From assembly GCF_011806565.1 (NCBI RefSeq), contig NZ_JAATOP010000013.1, positions 1 to 64,000 of the forward strand: a stretch of DNA of 64,000 nt. Reading direction: 5' to 3'. A model generated the notes under the pieces. It was not told the origin of the DNA. It ran no database searches and worked only from the letters and a program-made list of their open reading frames with translations. The DNA is from Marivivens donghaensis (GTDB lineage Bacteria > Pseudomonadota > Alphaproteobacteria > Rhodobacterales > Rhodobacteraceae). Of the stretch, positions 53,686 through 62,347 are shown one piece after another (within the stretch, counting starts at the first letter, position 1; every line of letters starts with the position of its first letter). Made by a program: the position numbers and the translations under genes.

Positions 53686-56046
53686 TTATTCGCCGTAAGG
53701 CACCCAGATGTTTTTCACCTGAGTGGCGCGGGAGAGGAACTCTTTCCCCTGCCCTTGCGCGGACGTCCAATCGCGCGCGCCGCCGTCTTCGGTCCACGTC
53801 TGCTTGAGGTTGCCGGCACTTTCGCGCTCGACCATCTCTGCGCCTTCCGCAGTGCCAACGTACCACATACCGGCCACGTCATCGTGCTGCGCCAGCGTCT
53901 TGGCCAGATCGTCGCGCGGTCCGGTAATGATGTTCACCACACCAGCCGGAACGTCCGAGGTTTCGAGCACTTGATAGAAGTCGGTCGCGGCCAGCGGGTG
54001 GTCTTGCGACGGCACGACGATCACGGCGTTCCCCATCGCAATCGCGGGCATGACCAGCGACACCATCGCAGCCAGCGGGCTGCCGTTCGGACAGGCAACG
54101 CCCATCACGCCGAGCGGTTCGTGCATGGCGATGCTGACGTTGTTCGTCTTGGTCTGGTGGACCATGCCGTCGAACTTGTCAGCCTGCGCAGCGTACCAGA
54201 AACACCGACGGATCGCGGTTTCGACCTCTGCCTTGGCAGCGCCGTTGTTCATGCCGAAGCTGACCAGACGATCGGTGAATTCCTTGGCGCGGGCCGACAG
54301 GTTTTCCGCGATATAATAGAGCACCTGCGCACGGTTATGACCGGTCGCCTTGCCCCATCCGGCGGCCTTGTGCGCAGCCTCGACGGCATTGCGGACATCC
54401 TTGCGGCTACCGAGGCCAGCGTGACCGACGGTCTTTTTGCCGCCGTTCACAGCGTAGACATAGCCGCTGTCAGGACGGGCCTGCTTGCCGCCGATGTAGA
54501 GCTTGGCCGTACGGTCGATCATGCCGATTTCGGCACCGTCGACAGGAACGGCATTGGGCGCAGCCGGAGCAGCCTCGGGCTTTTTCACCTTCAGTTTCGG
54601 CTGTTTGAGGTAAGCAGCCATACCTTCGCGGCCACCCTCGCGACCAAAGCCGCTTTCACGGTAGCCACCGAAGCCTGCGCCCGCATCAAAGACGTTCGTG
54701 CAGTTGATCCAGACAACGCCCGCCTTCACCTTTGCCGCGATATCAAGGCAGAGGTTCACGTTCTCGGACCAAATAGACGCGGCAAGGCCGTAGCGGCTGT
54801 TGTTCGCGAGCGCGATGGCATCCTTCGGGGTGCGGAAAGTGGTCAGGGTGACGACGGGGCCAAAGATTTCTTCGTTCCACAGAACCGAGGCAGGCGAGAC
54901 GCCAGTGGCCAGCGTCGGCGGGTAGAAACAGCCTTCCGGCGCTGTGCCTTGGCAAAGGTCGAGACCTTCGCTCGCGCCCTTGTTCACCAGCTCCGCGATG
55001 CGGTCGCGCTGGACGGGGTGCACGATGGCGCCGATGTCGGTGTTCTTGTCGAGCGGATCGCCGACGCGAATGGTTTCCATCCGTTTGCGCAGCATCTTTT
55101 CGAACTTCGCCGCAACGGCCTCGGCAACGAGGATACGCGAACCGGCGCAGCAAACCTGACCCTGATTGAACCAGATCGCATCGACGACGCCTTCGACAGC
55201 CGCATCGAGGTCGGCATCTGCAAAGACGATGAACGGCGACTTGCCACCAAGCTCCAGCGTCAGCGACTTGCCCGAACCGGCAGTCTGCTGGCGGATGATG
55301 CGGCCAACGTCGGTCGAGCCGGTGAAGGCGACCTTGTCGATATTCTCGTGGCCGACAACCGCAGCGCCGGTTTCGCCGTCGCCAGTGACGATGTTCAAAA
55401 CGCCTTTGGGCAGGCCGCACTCTGCCGCGATCTGGGCAAAGGCGAGCGCGGTCAGCGGAGTGTACTCGGCAGGCTTCAGAACCACGGTGTTACCAGCGGC
55501 AAGCGCAGGCGCGACTTTCCACGCCAGCATCAGCAGCGGGAAGTTCCACGGGATCACCTGACCGCAAACGCCGACGGCCTCGGCACCGGGGAACTCGTCC
55601 TCAGCCAGCTCGGCCCAGCCTGCGTGATGGTAGAAGTGGCGCGCGACGAGCGGGATGTCACCGTCGCGGCTTTCGCGGATCGGCTTGCCGTTGTCGATGG
55701 ACTCCAGCACGGCAAGGAAGCGCGAGTGCTGCTGAACGTGGCGGGCCAGCGCGTAAAGGTACTTGGCGCGCTCATGGCCCGACAGACCGGCCCATTTCGG
55801 CTGGGCCGCACGGGCGGCTTTCACCGCGTCATCGACATCGCTGGCGGAGCCTTGGGACACGCGAGCGATGACATCGCCCGTCGCAGGGTTCTGCACGTCG
55901 AAAGTCTCTCCGACCTTGGTGAACGCGCCGTTGATGAAGTGACCGAAGCCGCTTTCGTGCTTGCTCAGCCACTCACGGACGATTTTGCTGTCTTCGGGTG
56001 CAGTGCCGTAGTCCATGGTGTTCAGGATCTCTTGGATAGTGGTCAT
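53686..56046 (-). CDS. Double-domain aldehyde dehydrogenase
   Basis: Protein of 786 residues with two ALDH-like halves. The N-terminal half (about 20-490) is catalytic, with IPWNFP (165-170), the general base E265 in LELGGKS and C299 in GQVCCAGSR. The C-terminal half (about 520-786) repeats the ALDH fold but lacks the active-site Cys and Glu motif, so it is probably structural. It lies 12 bp downstream of deoC, so it probably oxidises acetaldehyde or a deoxyribose-derived aldehyde. The duplicate domain makes it unusually long. Confidence 0.9.
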   Translation of the reverse strand: MTTIQEILNTMDYGTAPEDSKIVREWLSKHESGFGHFINGAFTKVGETFDVQNPATGDVIARVSQGSASDVDDAVKAARAAQPKWAGLSGHERAKYLYALARHVQQHSRFLAVLESIDNGKPIRESRDGDIPLVARHFYHHAGWAELAEDEFPGAEAVGVCGQVIPWNFPLLMLAWKVAPALAAGNTVVLKPAEYTPLTALAFAQIAAECGLPKGVLNIVTGDGETGAAVVGHENIDKVAFTGSTDVGRIIRQQTAGSGKSLTLELGGKSPFIVFADADLDAAVEGVVDAIWFNQGQVCCAGSRILVAEAVAAKFEKMLRKRMETIRVGDPLDKNTDIGAIVHPVQRDRIAELVNKGASEGLDLCQGTAPEGCFYPPTLATGVSPASVLWNEEIFGPVVTLTTFRTPKDAIALANNSRYGLAASIWSENVNLCLDIAAKVKAGVVWINCTNVFDAGAGFGGYRESGFGREGGREGMAAYLKQPKLKVKKPEAAPAAPNAVPVDGAEIGMIDRTAKLYIGGKQARPDSGYVYAVNGGKKTVGHAGLGSRKDVRNAVEAAHKAAGWGKATGHNRAQVLYYIAENLSARAKEFTDRLVSFGMNNGAAKAEVETAIRRCFWYAAQADKFDGMVHQTKTNNVSIAMHEPLGVMGVACPNGSPLAAMVSLVMPAIAMGNAVIVVPSQDHPLAATDFYQVLETSDVPAGVVNIITGPRDDLAKTLAQHDDVAGMWYVGTAEGAEMVERESAGNLKQTWTEDGGARDWTSAQGQGKEFLSRATQVKNIWVPYGE

Positions 56047-56058
56047 TGGAGGCTCCGA

Positions 56059-57081
56059 TCAGGACATTGCGTGGCGGGAGGACGATGCGTAGCGTCCGGT
56101 GACATGGTGTTCGAGCTGGCGTTCGATATCGCCGAGCATCGACGACGCGCCAAAGCGGAAGAGGTGCGGCTCCAGCCATTCGCGGCCCATTTCCTCTTTC
56201 ATGAGGACCTGCCACGCGATGGCTTCTTTCGCAGCCTTGATGCCGCCGGCGGGCTTGAAGCCGATCTGGTAGCCGGTCGCATCGCCGTAATCGCGGAGCG
56301 CACGCACCATCGTCAGGCTGACGGGCAGCGTGGCATTGACGCCTTCTTTGCCGGTCGAGGTCTTGATGAAATCGGCACCCGCTTGCATCGCCACCATCGA
56401 AGCGGCGTAGACGTTGCGGAGCGTTTCCAACTCGCCCGTGGCAAGGATCGCCTTCAGGTGCGCCTCACCACAGGCTTCACGCATCGCGGCGATTTCGTCG
56501 TATAGCTGGTTCCATTCCTGCTTGAGCGCCATTTCGCGGTTGATAACGATGTCGATTTCGCCCGCACCTTCGCCAACAGCGTACTTGATCTCTTCCAGAC
56601 GCAGGTTCAGCGGGATGAGGCCAGCGGGGAAGCCCGTTGCAACCGAAGCCACCGGAATGCTCGTGCCTTTCAGCGCTTTCACCGCATGGGGAACCATGGT
56701 CGGATAGACGCAAACAGCGCCGACCGTTAGGTCCATATCCGAAAGGCCGAGGCCGTCCATGATATAGGGTGCGATCGGCTGGCGGGCCTTTGCGCAAAGG
56801 CGCTGGACCTTGCCTTCGGTATCGTCGCCCGACAGCGTGGTGAGGTCGATCATCCGCACGGCGTTCACGAGCCAAGCCGCCTGATAGACCTTCTTCACCG
56901 AACGGCGAGCGCTCAGCGTCGAGGCACGACGCTCTGCGGCACTGCGGTTCACCGCGTGGCCTTCGAACATCGACAGATCGAGCGGCATACCCGGATTGCG
57001 GACATGCTCTGCCGCATGGGTCGCGACCATATCGGTCGAAACCACGTGTTCCAGAGCGGTTCTCTGCGTATCAACGGTCAT
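56059..57081 (-). CDS. deoC: Deoxyribose-phosphate aldolase
   Basis: Class I aldolase cleaving 2-deoxyribose-5-phosphate into acetaldehyde and glyceraldehyde-3-phosphate. The product is 340 residues, the longer alphaproteobacterial form. The Schiff-base Lys is K240 in DFIKTSTGKEG; supporting residues are D177 in EIDIVI and K275 in GFKPAGGIK. Its start overlaps the SorC-type regulator by 11 bp and its stop is 12 bp before the aldehyde dehydrogenase, which can consume the acetaldehyde. Confidence 0.96.
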   Translation of the reverse strand: MTVDTQRTALEHVVSTDMVATHAAEHVRNPGMPLDLSMFEGHAVNRSAAERRASTLSARRSVKKVYQAAWLVNAVRMIDLTTLSGDDTEGKVQRLCAKARQPIAPYIMDGLGLSDMDLTVGAVCVYPTMVPHAVKALKGTSIPVASVATGFPAGLIPLNLRLEEIKYAVGEGAGEIDIVINREMALKQEWNQLYDEIAAMREACGEAHLKAILATGELETLRNVYAASMVAMQAGADFIKTSTGKEGVNATLPVSLTMVRALRDYGDATGYQIGFKPAGGIKAAKEAIAWQVLMKEEMGREWLEPHLFRFGASSMLGDIERQLEHHVTGRYASSSRHAMS

Positions 57082-58048
57082 GGAAGTGCTCCATTACATA
57101 GGTTGCAGTTTCCTCGTCCGTAACGAGGACATTGACGATACCGGCACGCAATGCGCCCAGTACCACGTTCTGTTTTTCCGCGCCGCTCGACACGCCGATG
57201 GCGCGGTCGCGGCTACGAAGGTCGTCGAAGGTCAGGCCGATTGTCCGAGCATCCAGCCCGCCATCCACAATCTGCCCGTTTGTATTGATGAAACGCCCGA
57301 GGACATCGCCCACAGCGCCTTCGCTGCAAAGGCGGTCGTGCTCGCCGGGAAGGATATGGCCCGAAGCCAGCAGCGCCGAGGTCTCGACAGCGCCGAACGA
57401 GAAGCAAACAGTCTGCGCTATGCGGGAGAGCGACAGCACGTCCGCCACGATCCGGTCCTGTTCAAGCACATCGCGGGTCACGGCAGAGCCGACGATCGCG
57501 GGAACGGGCAGCGGGACGAACTGGCCGTCGCCTTTGCGGGCGAAGGTCTCGGCCACGTTGAGGTGCCAGTCCTGCGGCTTGGGCGCGACGGTGCCGTTGA
57601 TCTGCACGACCTGTACACCCTTGGCCCAGCCTTGCGGCAGCCAACGCGCGACCTGAGACATCGTGCGGCCCCACGACACGCCGACCACGCCCGACAGGTT
57701 GCAGGACGCGAGGTACTGACCCGCAGCTTTCGCGACACCTTCGTTCGACACGACAACGGCATCGCGCAGACGGCAAACTTCGCGCAGGGCGGCCTCAAGG
57801 TCGGGACGGCGGCGGGAGGGCGGGTTGATCTCGATACGGACCACGCCTTGCTCTTTGGCGTCAGCCAGCAGCTTGCGAACCTGCCAGCGGTTCAGGCCGG
57901 TGTGCGAGGCGATCTCGGTCTGGCTGCGATCTTCGATGAACGCCATGCGCGCGGCGGTCACCATCAGGTGCATTCGCAATTCGTCATCAGCAGGGAGGCG
58001 TGCCCCCCGCTCTGTATCGGTTTTTGCTGACTGGTTCTGACGCGGCAT
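57071..58048 (-). CDS. SorC/DeoR-like sugar-binding transcriptional regulator
   Basis: Regulator of 325 residues of the SorC family, which includes Bacillus DeoR. An N-terminal helix-turn-helix (about 40-60, SQTEIASHTGLNRWQVRKLL) is followed by a phosphosugar-binding domain with GVSWGRTMSQVARWL (about 122) and SFGAVETSALL. Overlap with deoC indicates it heads the operon; the ligand is probably deoxyribose-5-phosphate. Operator-like palindromes lie immediately upstream. Confidence 0.9.
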   Translation of the reverse strand: MPRQNQSAKTDTERGARLPADDELRMHLMVTAARMAFIEDRSQTEIASHTGLNRWQVRKLLADAKEQGVVRIEINPPSRRRPDLEAALREVCRLRDAVVVSNEGVAKAAGQYLASCNLSGVVGVSWGRTMSQVARWLPQGWAKGVQVVQINGTVAPKPQDWHLNVAETFARKGDGQFVPLPVPAIVGSAVTRDVLEQDRIVADVLSLSRIAQTVCFSFGAVETSALLASGHILPGEHDRLCSEGAVGDVLGRFINTNGQIVDGGLDARTIGLTFDDLRSRDRAIGVSSGAEKQNVVLGALRAGIVNVLVTDEETATYVMEHFHDR

Positions 58049-58054
58049 CTAAAT

Positions 58055-58078
58055 TCACATCTGTGACGTTAAATCACA
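58055..58078. promoter_or_regulatory. Overlapping TCACA/TGTGA inverted repeats upstream of the deo regulator
   Basis: TCACA (58055-58059), TGTGA (58062-58066) and TCACA (58074-58078) form two overlapping inverted pairs. They begin 7 bp before the regulator's start. A position so close to the ribosome site suits autorepression, but the binding protein is unknown. TGTGA-N7-TCACA also resembles a CRP/FNR-type half-site pair with unusual spacing. Confidence 0.4.
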
Positions 58079-58126
58079 ATTGGCGAAATCTAGGTGAGAC
58101 TGTCAAGGGCGACGCGGCGTCTAGGT

Positions 58127-58152
58127 CATTTCTTGCCAGCTGGTAAGAAATG
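58127..58152. promoter_or_regulatory. 26-bp near-perfect palindrome upstream of the deo operon
   Basis: CATTTCTTGCCAG (58127-58139) and CTGGTAAGAAATG (58140-58152) are inverted copies except for one position, centred on CAGCTG. It lies about 80-104 bp before the regulator start in a 208-bp gap. The length and symmetry suit an octameric or tetrameric SorC-type operator. A hairpin is possible if transcribed. Confidence 0.55.
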
Positions 58153-58194
58153 GAAACCTCGTTTATCGCGCCAATTCTAGCGTTTGCAGGACAC

Positions 58195-58226
58195 AAAAAA
58201 CCGCGCACTCCCAGCGGAATGCGCGG
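58195..58226 (-). terminator. Rho-independent terminator of the DUF882 gene
   Basis: On the minus strand CCGCGCATTCC pairs with GGAGTGCGCGG (one G-T pair), and six T residues follow (plus coordinates 58195-58200). It lies 31 bp after the stop at 58257. Confidence 0.9.
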
Positions 58227-58256
58227 CATCGAAAGTCTGCCGATATCGAAAGAAGC

Positions 58257-58931
58257 CTAGGCCGCCGTTCCCCAATAGCGGACGCGGCCCGAGTCGATGT
58301 GGACGAACGTGGAGTAGCCCCCGACCCCACCGAACCCCAGCTCTTTGGCCATGGCAATCGTGGGGCCGATGCCGACGCCGGGAAGGCTGAAATCCACGGC
58401 CTTCGCTTCGATATGGAGCGAGTTTCGCGCCGCCTGCGCACCGCCAGCCCGCAGCGCATCGTTCGTCGCGCGGCTCCGATAGCCGGAGAGGAACCGGATC
58501 TGATCGTTGAACCCGTTGCGCCGCGCCGCCTGTTGGATTTGCAAAAGGCCCAGCACAGTGTCTTCTGAAATCGGCTTCACCTCGTTGCGGCGCCAGTCGC
58601 GCATAAAGTGGTTCACCTGCCGCAGGGCATTCTGATCAACGCCACTCGCGCTCATTGGACGGACGGCGATGCTTTCTTCGGTGTGCACGTTATACATTGT
58701 CAGCTGGGGCGTCCCGACGGCGAAGTCGAAACTGGGCCGCTCACGGGGGATCTCGATGCCAAAGTGGTCGGGCTCCGGCTCCGCATCATAGCGCTCATAC
58801 ATGCTCGCGCCGCTCCCGAGGTCGATCAGTGCGCCATTGCCGCGCGCGAGCAGACCAGCAGCGCCAGCATTCGCGCCCCATCCGCCGCAAGTCGCGGCCA
58901 TCAAACCCGTGATGAATTTGCGTCGATGCAC
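58257..58931 (-). CDS. DUF882 (YcbK-type) zinc peptidase-like lipid-free Tat protein
   Basis: Exported M15-like peptidase of 224 residues, related to YcbK. The N-terminus MHRRKFITGLMAATCGG is a Tat-type signal with twin Arg. The peptidase core (about 105-220) has HFMRDWRRNEVKPI, then FLSGYRSRATND, the zinc-ligand pair in SLHIEAKAVDFSL and FVHIDSG at the end. Action on peptidoglycan cross-links is inferred. It has its own terminator and is divergent from ilvD. Confidence 0.87.
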   Translation of the reverse strand: MHRRKFITGLMAATCGGWGANAGAAGLLARGNGALIDLGSGASMYERYDAEPEPDHFGIEIPRERPSFDFAVGTPQLTMYNVHTEESIAVRPMSASGVDQNALRQVNHFMRDWRRNEVKPISEDTVLGLLQIQQAARRNGFNDQIRFLSGYRSRATNDALRAGGAQAARNSLHIEAKAVDFSLPGVGIGPTIAMAKELGFGGVGGYSTFVHIDSGRVRYWGTAA

Positions 58932-59049
58932 CCATCGCCCTCCTTTTGCAAAGGCGTGATTGCAAGTGTTGGGCCAAATGTAATGGACGGTCTGTTCTTT
59001 CCGTTTGTTGCGCGATATGACTGCGGCTGCGCAACAGATGGATAGCCAG

Positions 59050-60885
59050 ATGCCTTATTATCGTTCCCGCCAATCTACACACGGTCGCAACATGGCCGGT
59101 GCTCGCGGCCTTTGGCGCGCGACCGGCATGACCGACGGTGACTTCGGCAAGCCGATTATCGCGGTCGTCAACTCGTTTACCCAGTTCGTGCCCGGTCACG
59201 TGCACCTGAAAGACCTTGGTCAGATGGTTGCCCGCGAGATCGAAAAGGCCGGCGGTGTCGCAAAAGAATTCAACACCATCGCTGTCGACGACGGCATCGC
59301 GATGGGTCACGACGGTATGCTCTATTCACTCCCGAGCCGCGAGATCATCGCTGACTCGGTCGAGTATATGGTGAATGCCCACTGCGCCGACGCGATGGTC
59401 TGCATTTCGAACTGTGACAAGATCACGCCGGGTATGATGATGGCCGCAATGCGCCTCAACATTCCGGTCATCTTCGTTTCGGGCGGCCCGATGGAAGCTG
59501 GCAAGGTGACGATCGACGACCTCGAGCACTCGCTCGACCTCGTGGACGCCATGGTTGCCGCAGCCGACGATAAATACACCGACGAAGAAGTCGACGCGAT
59601 TGAAAAGGCCGCCTGCCCGACCTGTGGTTCGTGCTCGGGCATGTTCACCGCGAACTCGATGAACTGTCTGGCCGAAGCGCTCGGCCTGGCGCTGCCGGGT
59701 AACGGCTCGATGCTCGCGACCCACGCTGACCGCAAGGAACTGTTCCTCGAAGCGGGCCGCAAGATCGTCGAGATCACCAAGGCCCACTACGAAGGCGAAC
59801 AGCCGGGTCTGCTGCCGCGCGACATCGCGACCTTCGAGGCATTCGAGAACGCCATGTCGCTCGACATCGCGATGGGCGGCTCGACCAACACCGTTCTGCA
59901 CCTTCTGGCGATTGCCCACGAAGGCAAGGTCGACTTCACCATGGCCGACATGGACCGCCTGTCGCGCAAGGTGCCGTGCCTGTCCAAGGTCGCGCCTGCC
60001 AAGGCCGACGTTCACATGGAAGACGTCCACCGCGCTGGCGGCATCATGGGCATCCTCGGCGAGCTTCACCGTGGCAACCTGCTGCACGGCGACGTCAGCA
60101 CCATCCACTCGAACAGCATGTCCGAAGCGATTGCGAAGTGGGATATCATGTCGGCTAACGACGCCGACGTGGACGCCTTCTATCGCGCGGCTCCGGGCGG
60201 CGTTCGCACCACCGAGGCGTTCTCGACCCAGAACCGCTACAAAGAACTGGACCGCGACCGTCAGGGCGGCGTCATCCGTTCGGTCGAGCACGCATTCTCG
60301 AAGGACGGCGGCCTCGCTGTTCTCTACGGCAACATCGCGCTGGACGGCTGTATCGTGAAGACCGCAGGCGTGGATGACTCGATCCTGAAGTTCACCGGTC
60401 CGGCCAAGGTCTTCGAAAGCCAGGATGACGCTGTGAACGGCATTCTGACCAACAAAGTCCAAGCAGGCGAAGTCGTCATCATCCGCTACGAAGGTCCGCG
60501 CGGTGGTCCGGGTATGCAGGAAATGCTCTACCCGACCTCGTACCTGAAATCGAAAGGCCTTGGTAAATCCTGTGCGCTTCTGACCGACGGTCGCTTCTCG
60601 GGCGGAACCTCGGGTCTGTCGATCGGTCACGTCTCGCCGGAAGCCGAAGAAGGCGGCCTGATCGGCCTCGTCGAAACCGGTGACACCATCGAGATCGACA
60701 TCCCAAACCGCACTATCAACCTCGCCGTCGACGAAGCCACGCTGGCCGCCCGCCGCGAAGCCAAAGGCCCGCTGCCGTGGAAGCCCGCAGCACCGCGCAA
60801 GCGCGCCGTTTCCACCGCGCTCAAAGCCTACGCGCTGCTGGCGTCGTCGGCTGCCAAAGGCGGCGTGCGTATCCTGCCGGAATAA
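59050..60885 (+). CDS. ilvD: Dihydroxy-acid dehydratase IlvD
   Basis: Iron-sulfur dehydratase of branched-chain amino acid synthesis, 611 residues. Cluster ligands are in [11 protein letters not shown] (about 118-128) and [18 protein letters not shown] near 190-208, and the N-terminus [18 protein letters not shown] matches the family. ATG at 59050 is chosen because it gives the conserved opening; ATGs at 59038, 59017 and 59005 are alternatives, and the ribosome site is weak for all. A terminator follows. Confidence 0.95.
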   Translation: MPYYRSRQSTHGRNMAGARGLWRATGMTDGDFGKPIIAVVNSFTQFVPGHVHLKDLGQMVAREIEKAGGVAKEFNTIAVDDGIAMGHDGMLYSLPSREIIADSVEYMVNAHCADAMVCISNCDKITPGMMMAAMRLNIPVIFVSGGPMEAGKVTIDDLEHSLDLVDAMVAAADDKYTDEEVDAIEKAACPTCGSCSGMFTANSMNCLAEALGLALPGNGSMLATHADRKELFLEAGRKIVEITKAHYEGEQPGLLPRDIATFEAFENAMSLDIAMGGSTNTVLHLLAIAHEGKVDFTMADMDRLSRKVPCLSKVAPAKADVHMEDVHRAGGIMGILGELHRGNLLHGDVSTIHSNSMSEAIAKWDIMSANDADVDAFYRAAPGGVRTTEAFSTQNRYKELDRDRQGGVIRSVEHAFSKDGGLAVLYGNIALDGCIVKTAGVDDSILKFTGPAKVFESQDDAVNGILTNKVQAGEVVIIRYEGPRGGPGMQEMLYPTSYLKSKGLGKSCALLTDGRFSGGTSGLSIGHVSPEAEEGGLIGLVETGDTIEIDIPNRTINLAVDEATLAARREAKGPLPWKPAAPRKRAVSTALKAYALLASSAAKGGVRILPE

Positions 60886-60907
60886 TCCGGATTACATGCG
60901 AATATCG

Positions 60908-60932
60908 GGCCGCCCTTCGGGGCGGCCTTTTT
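60908..60932 (+). terminator. Rho-independent terminator of ilvD
   Basis: GGCCGCCC (60908-60915) pairs perfectly with GGGCGGCC (60920-60927) around TTCG, followed by TTTTTCGTTTTT. It lies 23 bp after the ilvD stop. Confidence 0.92.
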
Positions 60933-60948
60933 CGTTTTTACAGGCCAG

Positions 60949-60992
60949 AAAAACGAAGCCCCCGCATCGGTCTAGGAACCGAGCAGGGGCTT
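60949..60992 (-). terminator. Minus-strand terminator in the ilvD-oppF gap
   Basis: On the minus strand AAGCCCC and GGGGCTT pair (plus 60956-60962 and 60986-60992), with an inner stem TCGGT/ACCGA and a TGC/TGC internal loop. TTCGTTTTT follows. It lies about 340 bp after the oppF stop, far for that gene, so it may end a separate small transcript. Confidence 0.75.
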
Positions 60993-61297
60993 AGTGGTCA
61001 AAAGGTGTCCTCCTCCAAAAACACCGATCGACCGGACTATCAGGGGTTGCAGCGGGCTTGTTCAGCCGCACGCCGCGGTGCCTGCGAGTCGTCATGCGAG
61101 GGAGCTTCCCCTAGGTCAAAACGAATGTCAAAGACCTGACGCCGAAACTATACGAAAGAATACAACCTATAGGCAATCGGGTTAGAATATCGTGGGATAA
61201 ACCAGGATTTTCAAAACCTTGAGTGGTGCACGAGTTTACGCTCACCTACCAATCCGATACGCAACGATAAGTCGCGAGAAATTCGGATGGTGACTGC

Positions 61298-61328
61298 AAC
61301 CCTGACGAAACGACCGTCAGGGTTGCTA
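61298..61328 (-). other. Perfect hairpin 6 bp after oppF stop
   Basis: GCAACCCTGACG (61298-61309) and CGTCAGGGTTGC (61317-61328) form a 12-bp stem with a 7-base loop. No T-run follows on the minus strand, so it may act as a Rho-linked end or stabiliser for the opp mRNA. Confidence 0.6.
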
Positions 61329-61333
61329 AGTTC

Positions 61334-62347
61334 TTATACCGCGAGCGGCATCGCTTCGGCGCTGCGCGCATGGAACGGGCACGCAACTTCGTGCTGGGAA
61401 CCGATGTGCTCTTTGGCCGGAACCTCGCGGGCACAGCTTTCCTGCGCCATCGGGCAACGGGTGCGGAACACGCAGCCCGAGGGCGGCGACAGCGGCGAGG
61501 GAAGCTCGCCTTCAATCACCATACGCGGGCGCGTTTTTTCGAGCTTCGGATCCGGCACCGGAACCGCCGAAATCAGCGCACGGGTGTAGGGGTGCGCAGG
61601 GTTCGACACCAGTTCGGACGATGGCGCTTCTTCCATCATCTTGCCAAGGTACATCACCGCGATCCGGTCAGAGATGTGCTTCACCACGCTCAGGTCGTGA
61701 GCAATGAAGATCATCGACAGGCCGAGGTCGCGCTGAAGCTCTTTCAGCAGGTTCACCACCTGCGCCTGAACCGACACGTCGAGCGCCGAAACGGGTTCGT
61801 CGCAGATCAGCAGACGCGGCTTCACGATCAGCGCGCGGGCAATGCCAATGCGCTGACACTGACCACCCGAAAATTCGTGCGGGTAGCGGTTCACGAGGTT
61901 CGGCAGCAGACCGACGCGCTCCATCATCGCTTGGACGCGCTTGCGCACTTCCTTGCGGGACAGCGAACTGTCGTGCGTGACGAGCGGTTCGGCGATGATG
62001 TCACCGACGGTCATTCGCGGGTTGAGAGCGGCCAACGGGTCCTGGAAGACCATTTGGATTTCGCTGCCGAGCTTGCGGCGTTGACCGCCAGCGAGCCCTG
62101 CGAGCTCCTGCCCTTCGAACTTCACCGAACCGCCAGAAATCGGCGCAAGGCCGATGATCGCGCGGGCAGCGGTCGACTTGCCCGAACCGGACTCGCCGAC
62201 GAGGCCGAGGCACTCGCCCTCCATCACGTCGAAGCTCATGCCGCCAACAGCGTGGAGCTTGCGCGGCGGCGTCCACGGCCAAGCGCCCGGTTTCGGGACG
62301 TCGAAGGTGACGCGTAGGTCGCTAACGTTCAGAATAGCTTTGGACAT
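61334..62347 (-). CDS. Oligopeptide ABC transporter ATP-binding protein OppF/DppF
   Basis: Second ATPase of a peptide importer, 337 residues from the ATG at 62347, which overlaps the oppD stop by one base. Walker A is GESGSGKST (about 53-61), the signature is FSGGQCQRIGIARAL, Walker B is LLICDEPVSALDVSVQ, and the C-terminal oligo_HPY domain ends CVFRTRCPMAQESC, which supplies Cys ligands. The longer open frame lies in oppD. Peptide class is inferred from the family. Confidence 0.92.
   Translation of the reverse strand: MSKAILNVSDLRVTFDVPKPGAWPWTPPRKLHAVGGMSFDVMEGECLGLVGESGSGKSTAARAIIGLAPISGGSVKFEGQELAGLAGGQRRKLGSEIQMVFQDPLAALNPRMTVGDIIAEPLVTHDSSLSRKEVRKRVQAMMERVGLLPNLVNRYPHEFSGGQCQRIGIARALIVKPRLLICDEPVSALDVSVQAQVVNLLKELQRDLGLSMIFIAHDLSVVKHISDRIAVMYLGKMMEEAPSSELVSNPAHPYTRALISAVPVPDPKLEKTRPRMVIEGELPSPLSPPSGCVFRTRCPMAQESCAREVPAKEHIGSQHEVACPFHARSAEAMPLAV

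Larger units (their letters stand above)
60933..61333. other. Intergenic region between ilvD and oppF with RNA structures
   Basis: No protein gene is supported in this 400-bp stretch; the open frames here are Arg/Ser/Pro-rich shadows. It contains a minus-strand terminator (60949-60992), a small hairpin at 61004-61025 whose loop on the plus strand is CCTCCTCCAAAA, a TTGACA box on the minus strand (61126-61131) and a perfect 12-bp hairpin (61298-61309 with 61317-61328) 6 bp beyond the oppF stop. A small RNA or a structured 3' UTR is possible. Confidence 0.5.

Noticed and set aside
53755-56505. Open frame of about 916 codons on the plus strand
   Set aside because: It is antisense to the aldehyde dehydrogenase and deoC, whose catalytic motifs are intact; its translation is Arg/Val/Gly-rich with no domains.
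60994-61185. Small open frame in the ilvD-oppF gap
   Set aside because: It has no ribosome site or family and passes through hairpin structures; composition is like the surrounding noncoding sequence.
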